Shown here: positions 21,292 to 29,744 of the stretch, piece after piece | Layout of the letters: each line of letters starts with the position of its first letter | Numbering within the stretch: position 1 is the first letter of the stretch | Notes under the pieces: model-generated | Databases searched by the model: none | The model's input: only the letters and a program-made list of their open reading frames with translations | What the model was told of the DNA's origin: nothing | Program-made: the position numbers and the translations under genes | Source: Actinomycetota bacterium | Lineage (GTDB): Bacteria; Actinomycetota; Thermoleophilia; Solirubrobacterales; Solirubrobacteraceae | DNA length: 64,000 bases | Direction: 5' to 3' | NCBI GenBank assembly: GCA_005883215.1 | Contig: VAYS01000015.1 | Coordinates: 1-64,000, forward strand

Positions 21292-22965
21292 ATGGGGGGT
21301 ATTGCCGGGATGCCAGCCTTCCCGGGAGGGGGAGGAGACTCGCTCAGCCTGACGGTCAAGTCGGAAGCCGACGGTCAGGTGACGTTCGGAGGGGTAGAAA
21401 TACCTGAACCTGACGGGAGCGGGCAGGGAGCCAAAACCTATGCCGCCGCAACGGGGAGGTCGCTAGCGACCGCCGAGCCGGTTGCGGCGCCTTCGCTCGC
21501 TGCGCGCACCCGTCGCTTCGAGCGCCCCGCACCCCCTAGGCCCCAGCGCCCCCGGGAGGAGCTGCTCGAGTACCGCGAGGTCGTGGGGGCCATGCGCGCA
21601 TCGGCGCGCGATCGGACCCGGCGCCGCCTGCTCATCAGCGGCGATGCGATCGCGTTCGTAGCGGCGTTTGCCATCACCGGGTTCGCCACCCCTCTGGTCC
21701 GATCGGGCTACGAGGTGGTCGTCGCCCTGGTGCTGTGGACGCTGCTCAACAAGCTCCTGGGGCTCCACGACCGCGACACCAGCGCGATCGACAAGTCGAC
21801 GATCCACGAGCTGCCGGCGATCGCCGAGTCGGTGGTGATCGGGGCGGTGCTCATATTCCTGCTCGCGCCGGCGCTGGGACTCGACGTGCACCGCCACCAG
21901 GCGCTCGAGTTCGTGGCCGTGGCGGTGCTCTCGATGGCCGTGCTGCGCTGGCGGGTGCGCAGGGCGGCGCTGCGTTGGTATGGCCCCGAGCGGGCGCTGA
22001 TCGTGGGGTCGGGCTCCGTCGCCAAGCTCGTCACGCGCAAGCTGCGCGCGCATCCCAGCTACGGCGTGGAGGTCGTGGGCCGCATCGACGCGCCGCACCC
22101 CGACGGCGACGACGGCGGCGGCCCGTCGCTGCTCGGAGACACCAGCCGGCTCAAGGAGCTCTACGAGGAGCTCTCGATCGAGCGCTTGATCGTGGCCTTC
22201 TCCCCGCTCGGCCACGAGGACCTGCTGGACACGATCCGGGCCAGCCGGGTGCTCGGCGTCAAGCTCACCATCGTGCCGCGGCTGTTCGAGGCCGTCGGCC
22301 GCTCGGCGATGGTCGATGAGATCGAGGGCATGAGCGTGCTCGCGCTGTGCCCACTGCCGCGGGCCCGGTCAGCGCTGGCGCTCAAGCGCGCCCTCGACCT
22401 GATCTGCGCCGCCATCGGGCTCCTGCTGCTTGCCCCGCTGTTCGCGCTCATCGCGCTGGCGATCAAGCTCGGCTCGCGGGGACCGGTGTTCTTTGCCCAG
22501 GAGCGAATCGGTAGAGGCAACCGTCCGTTCCGGATCTACAAGTTCCGCACCATGGTCGATGGCGCCGACCAGGCCAAGGGCGACCTCGTCCAACGCAACG
22601 AGGCGGTCTACCCGATGTTCAAGATCGCCGACGATCCGCGCACCACCCGGGTTGGGCGGCTGCTGCGCCGCGGATTCCTCGACGAGCTTCCCCAGCTGTG
22701 GAACGTGCTGCGCGGCGAGATGAGCCTGGTCGGTCCCCGACCGCTGGTGCCCTCCGAGGACGCGCACGTGCTCGGCTGGCACCGGGCGCGGCTCGAGTTG
22801 ACGCCCGGCCTCACCGGTCCCTGGCAGGTCCTGGGTCGCCACTCCATCCCATTCGACGAGATGGTGCGCCTCGACTACCTGTACGTCGACGACTGGTCGC
22901 TGTGGAACGACATAAAGCTCGTGATCCGCACGGCGCCGATCGTGCTCGGCGGAAACGGCCAGTGA
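21292..22965 (+). CDS. Polyprenyl-phosphate glycosylphosphotransferase (initiating sugar transferase)
   Basis: 557 residues. A variable N-terminus of about 95 residues is followed by four membrane helices (about 108-200), a CoA-binding-like domain (LIVGSGSVAKLVTRKL, about 240-330), a fifth hydrophobic segment and the bacterial sugar transferase domain. The latter shows KRALDLICAAIGL, QERIGRGNRPFRIYKFRTM, DELPQLWNVLRGEMSLVGPR and LTPGLTGPWQVLGRH. This enzyme moves a sugar-1-phosphate to undecaprenyl phosphate, the first step of the repeat unit. The ATG at 21292 has no clear ribosome site; ATG 21310 is an alternative. Its stop overlaps the next start (GTGA). Confidence 0.9.
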   Translation: MGGIAGMPAFPGGGGDSLSLTVKSEADGQVTFGGVEIPEPDGSGQGAKTYAAATGRSLATAEPVAAPSLAARTRRFERPAPPRPQRPREELLEYREVVGAMRASARDRTRRRLLISGDAIAFVAAFAITGFATPLVRSGYEVVVALVLWTLLNKLLGLHDRDTSAIDKSTIHELPAIAESVVIGAVLIFLLAPALGLDVHRHQALEFVAVAVLSMAVLRWRVRRAALRWYGPERALIVGSGSVAKLVTRKLRAHPSYGVEVVGRIDAPHPDGDDGGGPSLLGDTSRLKELYEELSIERLIVAFSPLGHEDLLDTIRASRVLGVKLTIVPRLFEAVGRSAMVDEIEGMSVLALCPLPRARSALALKRALDLICAAIGLLLLAPLFALIALAIKLGSRGPVFFAQERIGRGNRPFRIYKFRTMVDGADQAKGDLVQRNEAVYPMFKIADDPRTTRVGRLLRRGFLDELPQLWNVLRGEMSLVGPRPLVPSEDAHVLGWHRARLELTPGLTGPWQVLGRHSIPFDEMVRLDYLYVDDWSLWNDIKLVIRTAPIVLGGNGQ

Positions 22966-24218
22966 GCACGCCGACGGCGGGGGGCGCGACCGCCTCCGCG
23001 GCCGCCGGCGACGGCGTGGCGGCGGCAATCGATGGCGGCGGCGGCGCGCGCGTCGCGCTCGTGCACGACTACCTGCTGGTCAGTCGCGGCGCCGAGCGTA
23101 CCTTCGCGGCGATCGCCGCCTGCTGGCCCGAGGCGCCGATATTCACCCTCCTCTACGACCGCGAAGGCACGCGGCGGGAGTTCGCGGGCCGATCCGTGCA
23201 CGCCTCCTACTTGCAGCGGCTGGGCGTCGGCCAGCGCAATTTCCGCCGCCTGCTGCCGCTGTTTCCGGCGGCCGTGCAAAGCCTTCCCCTCGACGAGTAT
23301 GACCTTGTGATATCCAGTAGCAGCGCGTTCGCGCATGGGGTGCGCCTGGGGCCCGACGCCACCCATCTCTGCTACTGCCACTCGCCGTTCCGCTATGCCT
23401 GGCACGAACGCTCCCGTGCGCTTGCCGAGGCCCCAAGCTCCGTGCGTCCGATGCTCGGGCGCCTACTCGAGCGCATCCGCGATTGGGACCGCGCCGCCGC
23501 TCAGGGGGTCACCCGGTACGTGGCCAACTCGCTGCTGACCCGCGAACGCATCAGGAAGTTCTACGGGCGTCACGCGAGCGTCGTGCATCCGCCCGTCGAG
23601 GTCGAGCGGTTCGCCCCGGGGACGCCGGAGGACTACTTCCTCGTCGTCTGTGAGCTGGTTGCCCACAAGCGCGTCGAGCTCGCGCTCGAGGCGGCCCGCC
23701 GGGCGCGGCGCCCAATCAAGGTGGTGGGAGACGGCCCCCAGCGAGCCGAATTGATGGAGGCCTACCGCTCGACGGCCGAGTTCCTTGGCCGCGTCGATGA
23801 TCGGGAGCTGGCCCAGCTCTACGCACGGGCTTGCGCGCTGGTCGTACCCAACATCGAGGAGTTCGGGATCGCCGCCGTCGAGGCCCAGGCCGCCGGCCGG
23901 CCGGTGATCGCCGCGGACGGAGGCGGCGCCCGAGAGACCGTGGTGGAGGACGTCAGCGGCGTCTTCTTCGCGCCCGGCGACGTAGACGCCCTCGCCCAGG
24001 CGATGCGCAGCATCGACCTCGACCGGTTCGTGTCGCGGCGGATCCGAGAGCACGCCGCGCGCTTCTCCCCCGCTGCCTTCAAGCGCACGTTCGCCGCGGA
24101 GACCCGGCGTCTGGCGCTGGCGCCGATGGTGCGGACGCCAGCACGGACGGGCCGGTTCAGCTCGCCCCCCGCCGTCGCCGGGGGGCGAGCTGATCGGCGC
24201 CGCGCCGCGGTCGCCTAG
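22962..24218 (+). CDS. GT4-family glycosyltransferase (WbaZ-like)
   Basis: 418 residues from a GTG that overlaps the preceding stop by four bases. RVALVHDYLLVSRGAERTFAAI is the N-terminal acceptor-side motif; the C-terminal donor domain contains VVCELVAHKRVELALEA, VVGDGPQ and the E-x7-E motif in NIEEFGIAAVEAQAAGRPVIA. Family members add mannose or a related sugar to lipid-linked oligosaccharides using a nucleotide sugar. Cytoplasmic, membrane-associated. Its C-terminal 30 codons contain a perfect 13-bp inverted repeat. Confidence 0.9.
   Translation: MSTPTAGGATASAAAGDGVAAAIDGGGGARVALVHDYLLVSRGAERTFAAIAACWPEAPIFTLLYDREGTRREFAGRSVHASYLQRLGVGQRNFRRLLPLFPAAVQSLPLDEYDLVISSSSAFAHGVRLGPDATHLCYCHSPFRYAWHERSRALAEAPSSVRPMLGRLLERIRDWDRAAAQGVTRYVANSLLTRERIRKFYGRHASVVHPPVEVERFAPGTPEDYFLVVCELVAHKRVELALEAARRARRPIKVVGDGPQRAELMEAYRSTAEFLGRVDDRELAQLYARACALVVPNIEEFGIAAVEAQAAGRPVIAADGGGARETVVEDVSGVFFAPGDVDALAQAMRSIDLDRFVSRRIREHAARFSPAAFKRTFAAETRRLALAPMVRTPARTGRFSSPPAVAGGRADRRRAAVA
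24158..24192 (+). repeat. 13-bp perfect inverted repeat inside the end of a GT4 gene
   Basis: CAGCTCGCCCCCC and GGGGGGCGAGCTG flank nine bases, 24-60 bp before the GT4 stop codon. In RNA it would be a very stable stem. It lies upstream of a convergent gene and may act as an attenuator or terminator, or simply encode the Ala/Pro/Arg-rich tail. Confidence 0.5.
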
Positions 24219-24289
24219 GACGGGGCGGGGGCCGCGATGTCCGCCAAGCCCGGCAAGACACCACACCGGCCGCGCCCGAGGCGGCCCGC

Positions 24290-25039
24290 TTACCGCGGAC
24301 GCGAGGCCGCGGGCTGCTCGACCGGCGGCGCCGGGTCGGCGCCCAGCCGCCACGGTGCCTCGCCGCGCTCCCACAGGTCGTTGAGCAGGAGCGTGTCCTT
24401 GTATGTGTCCATGCAGTCCCAGAAGCCATCGTGTCGGTAGGAGAAGAGCTCTCCCCTGCCGGCCAGCGCCTCGAGCGGCTCGCGCTCGAGCACGTCGTCG
24501 GGCCCGATCAGCTCGAGGGCGCGCGGCTCCATGACCATGAAGCCTCCGTTGACCCAGCACTCGAGCCGGGGCTTTTCGACGAATCCGCCGATCCGGCCGT
24601 CTTCGCCGAGCTGAGCCACGCCCCAGGGGTTGGTGGGACGCACCACGGTGATCGTCGCCGCACCCCCATGCTCGCGGTGGCGGCGCAGGAGCTCCTGAAA
24701 GCCGATGTCGGCGAGACCGTCGGCGTAGGTGAGCATGAAGGTGCCGTCCCCAAGCAGCGACGCGGCACGGTGTACGCGACCGCCGGTCGGGGTATCCCGT
24801 CCCGTGTCGAGACACGTGATGTCCCAGTGTCCCTCGGCGCCGGCGGCAAACGCCCGCACGCGCTCGGCGCCGTAACCCAGGAGGAGGATGAAGCGGACGA
24901 ACCCTTGAGCAGCGTAGAGCGACATCACGTGCCACAGGATCGGCCTGCCGCCGATCTCGACGAGGGGCTTGGGGAGCCGCTCCCTGCCCGCGCGCATGCG
25001 CGTCCCCTTTCCGCCGCACAGGATCACTACCGGGATCAC
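24290..25039 (-). CDS. Sugar nucleotidyltransferase (glucose-1-phosphate cytidylyltransferase-like)
   Basis: About 249 residues from GTG 25039 (alternative GTG 25048). The signature VVILCGGKGTRMR and KPLVEIGGRPILWHVM place it in the RfbF/RmlA class; MLTYADGLADIGF is the metal-binding Asp motif, and VNGGFMVMEP and FWDCMDTYKD are typical of RfbF-type cytidylyltransferases. It activates a hexose-1-phosphate for the surrounding glycosyltransferases. It is transcribed against the flanking genes. The dehydratase that normally uses CDP-glucose is not in the window. Confidence 0.87.
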   Translation of the reverse strand: MIPVVILCGGKGTRMRAGRERLPKPLVEIGGRPILWHVMSLYAAQGFVRFILLLGYGAERVRAFAAGAEGHWDITCLDTGRDTPTGGRVHRAASLLGDGTFMLTYADGLADIGFQELLRRHREHGGAATITVVRPTNPWGVAQLGEDGRIGGFVEKPRLECWVNGGFMVMEPRALELIGPDDVLEREPLEALAGRGELFSYRHDGFWDCMDTYKDTLLLNDLWERGEAPWRLGADPAPPVEQPAASRPR

Positions 25040-25084
25040 AGTCGCCACAAAGTATTTGATGCGCGGCTCGAGGACCTCGTCCCG

Positions 25085-26191
25085 ATCACCTTCGTCTCCT
25101 CGCATGCCCTGCACGGAGGGGCGGAACTCCATCTCGCCTCGGTTATCGAGCGGCTCGGGCCGGGCTGGGTCAACGGGCTCATCGCGCTGGCGGACGGGCC
25201 GCTAGTCGGACGCCTCCAGGGACTTGGATACGAGGTCACGGTGATTCCCACGTCGCGCCGGCTCGGCATGCTGCTCGCCGCCTGGAGGCTGCGCCGCCGC
25301 CTGCTCGCGCGGCGGCCGACGCTCGTGCACGCCGACGGCATCAAGGCGGCGCTGGTGACGGTGATCGCCACCGCCGCCACCGACATCCCCGTGGTGTGGT
25401 TCAAGGTCGACTACAGCCGCGACGGCCGGCTCGCCCGCGCGATCGCGTCGCGCTGTCGACAGGTGATCGGCATTAGCGCGTCGGTCACCGAGACCTTCGC
25501 CCGCTCCCTCCGGGACCGGGTCCGGGTGGTGCCGTGCGGGATTCCCGACTACACCGTCGACCGCGCCGCTGGCCGCCAGATGGTGCGCGAGCTGGTGGGC
25601 GACCACGGCGACCAGGCACCGGTCGTCGCGCACCTCGGGCGCCTGCACCAGCGCAAGGGCCAGCTCGAGCTGGTCGAGGTCGCGCCGGCGGTGCTCCGGC
25701 GCCACCCGAACGTTCGCTTTCTGCTCTTCCCGCCGCCGCCCGAGGGAGACCGGGAGCGCGAGTATGAGGCCCGCCTGCGCAAGCGCATCGACGAGCTCGG
25801 CATCTCCGACGCGGTCAGACTGCTGCCAGGCACCGGCCGCGCGGTGGACGTCATGGCGGGCTGTGACCTGGTCGTCGTCTCGAGCATCCCCGACGAGGTC
25901 AGTGGCTGGCGCGAGGGCTTCGGGCTGGTCGGTGTCGAGGCGATGGCGGCCGGCACGCCGGTGGCCGGCTACGCGGACGGCGCCCTCCCGGAGGTGCTCG
26001 GAGATTGCGCGGCGCTCGTTCCCACCGGCGACCGCCGAGCGCTAGGCGAGGCGATCATCGAGCTCCTCGATGACCCGACGCTGCGCGAGTCCCTCGTCCA
26101 CCGGGGCCGCCGGCGCGCCGAGCGCTACCGTTTGCGATCGACGGTCGAATCACTGAAGGGCTGCTACCGCGAAGCGGTGGGCGCCGGGTAG
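25085..26191 (+). CDS. GT4-family glycosyltransferase with unresolved start
   Basis: The recognisable protein begins at about 25085 with ITFVSSHALHGGAELHLASV and runs about 368 residues. The donor half contains VVAHLGRLHQRKGQLELVEV, LLPGTGRAVDVMAGCDLVVVSS and GFGLVGVEAMAAGTPVAGYADG (E-x7-E). No ATG, GTG or TTG occurs in frame between 24932 and 25085. The nearest upstream is GTG 24929, deep inside the antisense nucleotidyltransferase gene; ATG 25059 is in another frame. A frameshift, assembly error or unusual start is implied. Nearby genes suggest it extends the lipid-linked repeat unit. Confidence 0.85.
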   Translation: MTFVSSHALHGGAELHLASVIERLGPGWVNGLIALADGPLVGRLQGLGYEVTVIPTSRRLGMLLAAWRLRRRLLARRPTLVHADGIKAALVTVIATAATDIPVVWFKVDYSRDGRLARAIASRCRQVIGISASVTETFARSLRDRVRVVPCGIPDYTVDRAAGRQMVRELVGDHGDQAPVVAHLGRLHQRKGQLELVEVAPAVLRRHPNVRFLLFPPPPEGDREREYEARLRKRIDELGISDAVRLLPGTGRAVDVMAGCDLVVVSSIPDEVSGWREGFGLVGVEAMAAGTPVAGYADGALPEVLGDCAALVPTGDRRALGEAIIELLDDPTLRESLVHRGRRRAERYRLRSTVESLKGCYREAVGAG

Positions 26192-26202
26192 AGGAGGGGC
26201 CG

Positions 26203-26985
26203 ATGGAGCGCCAGTTCGGATCCTGGCAAACGGCGTGGACCCGCTTCGACGACACGGTTCGCGAGCTGGTTAGCCGCCCGACGATCAACAGCGTATGCGA
26301 GGTCGGCGCCGGATCCCACCCGGCGCTGCCGCTCGACCTGGTCCAGGAGCTCGGGCTCAGCTACACCCTGCTCGACGTCTCGCCCGAGGCGCTCGCCGAG
26401 CTCCCGGACGGCTACGTCAAGGTGGTCGGCGACATCACCTCCAGCGAGCTGGCGGTCGACCAGCGGTTTGACTTGGTGGTGAGCCGGTTTCTGGCCGAGC
26501 ACATCGCTGACCCCGAGGCGTTTCACCGCAATGTGCTCGAGCTGCTGGTCGACGGCGGCGTCGCCTTCCACTTCTTCACCACCTTCTATGCGCCCCCCTT
26601 CATCGCCAATCGAGCCCTTCCCGAGTCGGTCAGCCGAGCGATGGTGGAGCTGTTCCAGCCCGATCCCGAGCACCGGGCGCCCAACGAGAAGTACCCCGCC
26701 TACTACCGCTGGTGCCGCGGTCCGACCCGGCGCCAGCTCGAGCGCTTCCAGCAGATCGGCTACGGCGTCGAGGCCTACCACGGCTTCTTTGGAACGCCCC
26801 TGTACTACACCCGACTCAAGCCGGTGCAGCAGCTCGACGAGTGGCTCACGGCCACGCTGCTGCGCCATCCGGTGCCGCTGCTCACCAGCTTTGCCCAGAT
26901 CACGCTACGAAAGCCGTCGGCGCGATCACGTCCGTCGCTGCAGCGCGAGGCGCGCCCCGCGGCGCTGGCGACCGACGCTCGATGA
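26203..26985 (+). CDS. SAM-dependent methyltransferase of the polysaccharide locus
   Basis: 260 residues, ATG preceded by a good ribosome-binding site (GAGGAGGGG). Motif I is reduced but visible in VCEVGAGSHPALPL; the second strand is YTLLDVSPEALAELP, and FDLVVSRFLAEHIADPEAFH is the post-II region. A C-terminal substrate lid follows. It probably O-methylates a sugar or modifies a lipid-linked intermediate. Its stop overlaps the next gene's ATG (ATGA), so the two are translationally coupled, and it follows the GT4 stop by 11 bp. Confidence 0.78.
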   Translation: MERQFGSWQTAWTRFDDTVRELVSRPTINSVCEVGAGSHPALPLDLVQELGLSYTLLDVSPEALAELPDGYVKVVGDITSSELAVDQRFDLVVSRFLAEHIADPEAFHRNVLELLVDGGVAFHFFTTFYAPPFIANRALPESVSRAMVELFQPDPEHRAPNEKYPAYYRWCRGPTRRQLERFQQIGYGVEAYHGFFGTPLYYTRLKPVQQLDEWLTATLLRHPVPLLTSFAQITLRKPSARSRPSLQREARPAALATDAR

Positions 26986-28322
26986 CGCGGCCGGCCTCCT
27001 ATGAGGTCGCCTTCTACGTGCCCTGGACCGGAGCGCTGATCGCTCCCGGCGGGGATGCTCCGCCCGGCGGGGCCGAGACCCAGATCTACTTGCTGGCGCG
27101 CGGTCTGGCCGCACGCGATCGGCGCGTCTGCCTCATCGTCTACGAGACGGCGGCGCCCCTTCCCGAGCGCATCGACGGCGTCGACATCGTCGTCCGCTCG
27201 CGACCCCGATGGGAGGAACGCCCCGGGACGCTCGGAAAGATGGCCGAAGTCGCGGCGGTGGGGCGGACGATCGCCGGGGTGAACGCGGATGTCTTCGTAC
27301 AGCGGGGAACCAGCGCCGACACCGGCATCGTCGCCCTGGCCGCCAAGGCGCGGCGACGGCCGTTCGTGTACTCGAGCGCCAACACGATCGATTTCGATTG
27401 GGGCCGCGTGGCGGGGTGGAAGGCGGTGCGCCTGTTCGAGCTCGGGGTGCGGTTGGCGGACGCGATCCTCGTGCAGACCTACGAGCAAGCGGAGCTCTGC
27501 GAGGCGCGTTTTGGGCGTTCGCCGGTGGTCATCAAGAGCATCGCCGAGCGTGCGGCGCAGCGCAGCGTTGAGCCCGAGGCCTTCCTGTGGATGGGAAAGC
27601 TCGCGTCCTACAAGCGACCGATGGCGTTCGTCGACCTCGCCCGGGCCGTGCCCGAGGCAAGGTTTCGCATGGTGGGAGTGGCGTCGGAGAAGGACAGCCC
27701 CGAGCTCGCGACCCAGGTCTCAAAAGCGGCGGCCGACGTCCCGAATCTCGAGCTTCTCGCCGCGCGTCCCCGAGCGCAGCTCATGACGCTCGTCGACTCC
27801 GCGGTGGCGATCGTGAACACCTCCGAGTTCGAGGGGATGCCGAACACCTTGCTCGAAGGCTGGAGTCGCGGCGTGCCGGCGCTCGTGCTCGCCCACGATC
27901 CCGACCAGACCATCGAACGCGAGCGAGTGGGGTGCTTTGCCCACGGCTCGCCGTCCAGGCTCGCCGAGATGGCGCGTGAGCTGTGGCGCTCGCGCGCCGG
28001 CCAGGTCGAGCTCTCCGCGCGCTGCCGGGAGTACATTCGGCGCGAGCACAGCTTCGAGGCCGTAGCCGACCGGTGGAGCGAGCTGCTCGGGCAAGTGGCC
28101 CGACGCGACCCGATCGGAGCGAGGCCGGCTCTGCGCAGGCGACCGGGCGGGGGCCGGCGGCGGTCAGCCGAGCGGGTTGCCGATCGGCACGCGCCGCCAG
28201 CGAATCGAGTCGATCATCAGCCGGAGGTCCCGCGGATAGGCTCGCCGCTCGACGAGCACCGTGACGGCTGGGTAGACGAGGGCCGCGAGCGCGAGCCCGA
28301 GGGCGCCACCGCCGAGGGTTAG
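26982..28322 (+). CDS. GT4-family glycosyltransferase
   Basis: 446 residues, ATG overlapping the methyltransferase stop. N-terminal EVAFYVPWTGALIAPGGDAP-GGAE motif and C-terminal FLWMGKLASYKRPMAFVDLA, EARFRMVG and SEFEGMPNTLLEGWSRGVPALVL are typical GT4 features; the E-x7-E is E-GMPNTLL-E. The final 60 residues are Arg/Pro/Glu-rich, unlike the family, and lie entirely over the antisense 3' end of the flippase gene (159 bp shared). They may be a read-through extension after loss of the original stop. Confidence 0.87.
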   Translation: MTRPASYEVAFYVPWTGALIAPGGDAPPGGAETQIYLLARGLAARDRRVCLIVYETAAPLPERIDGVDIVVRSRPRWEERPGTLGKMAEVAAVGRTIAGVNADVFVQRGTSADTGIVALAAKARRRPFVYSSANTIDFDWGRVAGWKAVRLFELGVRLADAILVQTYEQAELCEARFGRSPVVIKSIAERAAQRSVEPEAFLWMGKLASYKRPMAFVDLARAVPEARFRMVGVASEKDSPELATQVSKAAADVPNLELLAARPRAQLMTLVDSAVAIVNTSEFEGMPNTLLEGWSRGVPALVLAHDPDQTIERERVGCFAHGSPSRLAEMARELWRSRAGQVELSARCREYIRREHSFEAVADRWSELLGQVARRDPIGARPALRRRPGGGRRRSAERVADRHAPPANRVDHQPEVPRIGSPLDEHRDGWVDEGREREPEGATAEG

Positions 28323-29744
28323 GGCCGGGACGGCCATAGCGGCGCAGCCGGCGGCCGGGGCCAGCACGATGCGACCCCAGCGAACGAGGCCCGTCAGACG
28401 CAGGGTGTAGAGCACCGTGACAGCGGCCAGAGTCGCCTCGGTCAGGGTCATGGCCAGCGCCGCCCCGTTAAAGGAATGTCCGGGGATGAGGATCAGGTTC
28501 AGGACGGTGTTGACGGCGACCGCCGCCGCGCTGATCGGCAAGAGCACGCGCCGCTTGCCTCGCGCGGCGATCACCTGGACGGACAGGAGAAAGACGCCGT
28601 CGAGCGCCGTCGAGGCGCCGAGCAGGCGCATGGGCGTGGCGGACGTGGCGAAGGCATGCCCGAAGAACGTCTCGGTGATCGGCGTGGGAAACAGCATCAG
28701 CGCGGCGCTGAGCGGAAACAGCATCAGCGCGACCACCTTGCAGCCGAGCTCGTAGGCCTGTCCGAGGCTGGGGAAGGTGCTGCGGTCCAGCCGGGAGAGG
28801 GCGGGCAGCGCCGACAGGGCGAACGTCGAGCCGATCAGCAGCGTGGCCTCGAACACCCGGTAGGCGGCGCCATAGAGGCCGACCGCGGTGTTGTTCTTCA
28901 GAAACGACAGCAGCACGGCGTCGAGCCGGGCGAGCAGCATGCCGAACGTCCAGCTGAGCCCGATGGGAAGCGACTCGGTGGCCAGCCGGCGCGCCCGGGC
29001 CAGCGAGACGCGCAGGTTGGGCCGGATCCCGCGCGCCGACAGCCGCCAACTGACGTAGGCCAGACCGAGCAGGGCGCCGCCCAGGTAGGTGAGGGCCGCG
29101 ACTTCCAGCCCGGCCCCGGCCAGCAGCGCCGCGACCCCGACCGCCGCCGTCGAGAAGCGCTGGACTATCAGGCCAAACGCGATGGGACCCGTCTCCTCGA
29201 CGCCGCGAAAGACCGCGTGATAGGTCTTGGCGAGGGTCTCGGCCAACTTGGCCACGGCCAGGATCCCGACGGTGACGGTCACCGGCCGGGGATAACCGCC
29301 CAGGAGCGAGATCGCGAGCGCCACCGCGATCCCCACCGAGCCGAGCGCCAGCTTGATCGCGTTGACGTTCCAGAACAGGCGCTCGACCTGCGCGCGCTCG
29401 CGCGCCACGTCGCGCGTAACGACCTGGTCGAGTCCCAGTCCGGCGACCTCGATCACCAGCACCACCGAGGCGGCGAAGGTGAAGTTGCCGAACCCGGTCG
29501 TCCCGAGCTCGCGCGCCATGACGGTGTAGAAGGCGAGCGAGCCGACCTTGCTCAGCGCGTCGCCGCCGAGCTGCACCCCCAGGGCCCGCGCGACGCGCCG
29601 GGCACCCGAGCGCGGACGCGCAGAGCCGGCGCTCGGGGGGCCGTTGGCGGCGCCAGGCGCCGCCGTGACCGCGCCGTCGGCCGGAGGCGCCGTCGCGGCC
29701 TGCTGGGGCGGAGCCCCTGGTGAGCGCAGCCCTCCCCCCTTCAC
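28164..29744 (-). CDS. Polysaccharide flippase (Wzx/MATE-like)
   Basis: 526 residues and about 12-14 membrane helices. It starts at a GTG whose GTGA overlaps the GT39-like stop. An Ala/Pro-rich N-terminal stretch of 45 residues is followed by a helix set beginning LGGDALSKVGSLAFYTVMARELGTTGFGNFTF (key groups: GGDA, ARELG, FGNF), characteristic of the polysaccharide-biosynthesis transporter family. ARLDAVLLSFLKNNTAVGLYGAAYR is the conserved mid region. It moves undecaprenyl-linked repeat units across the membrane. Its 3' end overlaps the converging GT4 gene. Confidence 0.9.
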   Translation of the reverse strand: MKGGGLRSPGAPPQQAATAPPADGAVTAAPGAANGPPSAGSARPRSGARRVARALGVQLGGDALSKVGSLAFYTVMARELGTTGFGNFTFAASVVLVIEVAGLGLDQVVTRDVARERAQVERLFWNVNAIKLALGSVGIAVALAISLLGGYPRPVTVTVGILAVAKLAETLAKTYHAVFRGVEETGPIAFGLIVQRFSTAAVGVAALLAGAGLEVAALTYLGGALLGLAYVSWRLSARGIRPNLRVSLARARRLATESLPIGLSWTFGMLLARLDAVLLSFLKNNTAVGLYGAAYRVFEATLLIGSTFALSALPALSRLDRSTFPSLGQAYELGCKVVALMLFPLSAALMLFPTPITETFFGHAFATSATPMRLLGASTALDGVFLLSVQVIAARGKRRVLLPISAAAVAVNTVLNLILIPGHSFNGAALAMTLTEATLAAVTVLYTLRLTGLVRWGRIVLAPAAGCAAMAVPALTLGGGALGLALAALVYPAVTVLVERRAYPRDLRLMIDSIRWRRVPIGNPLG

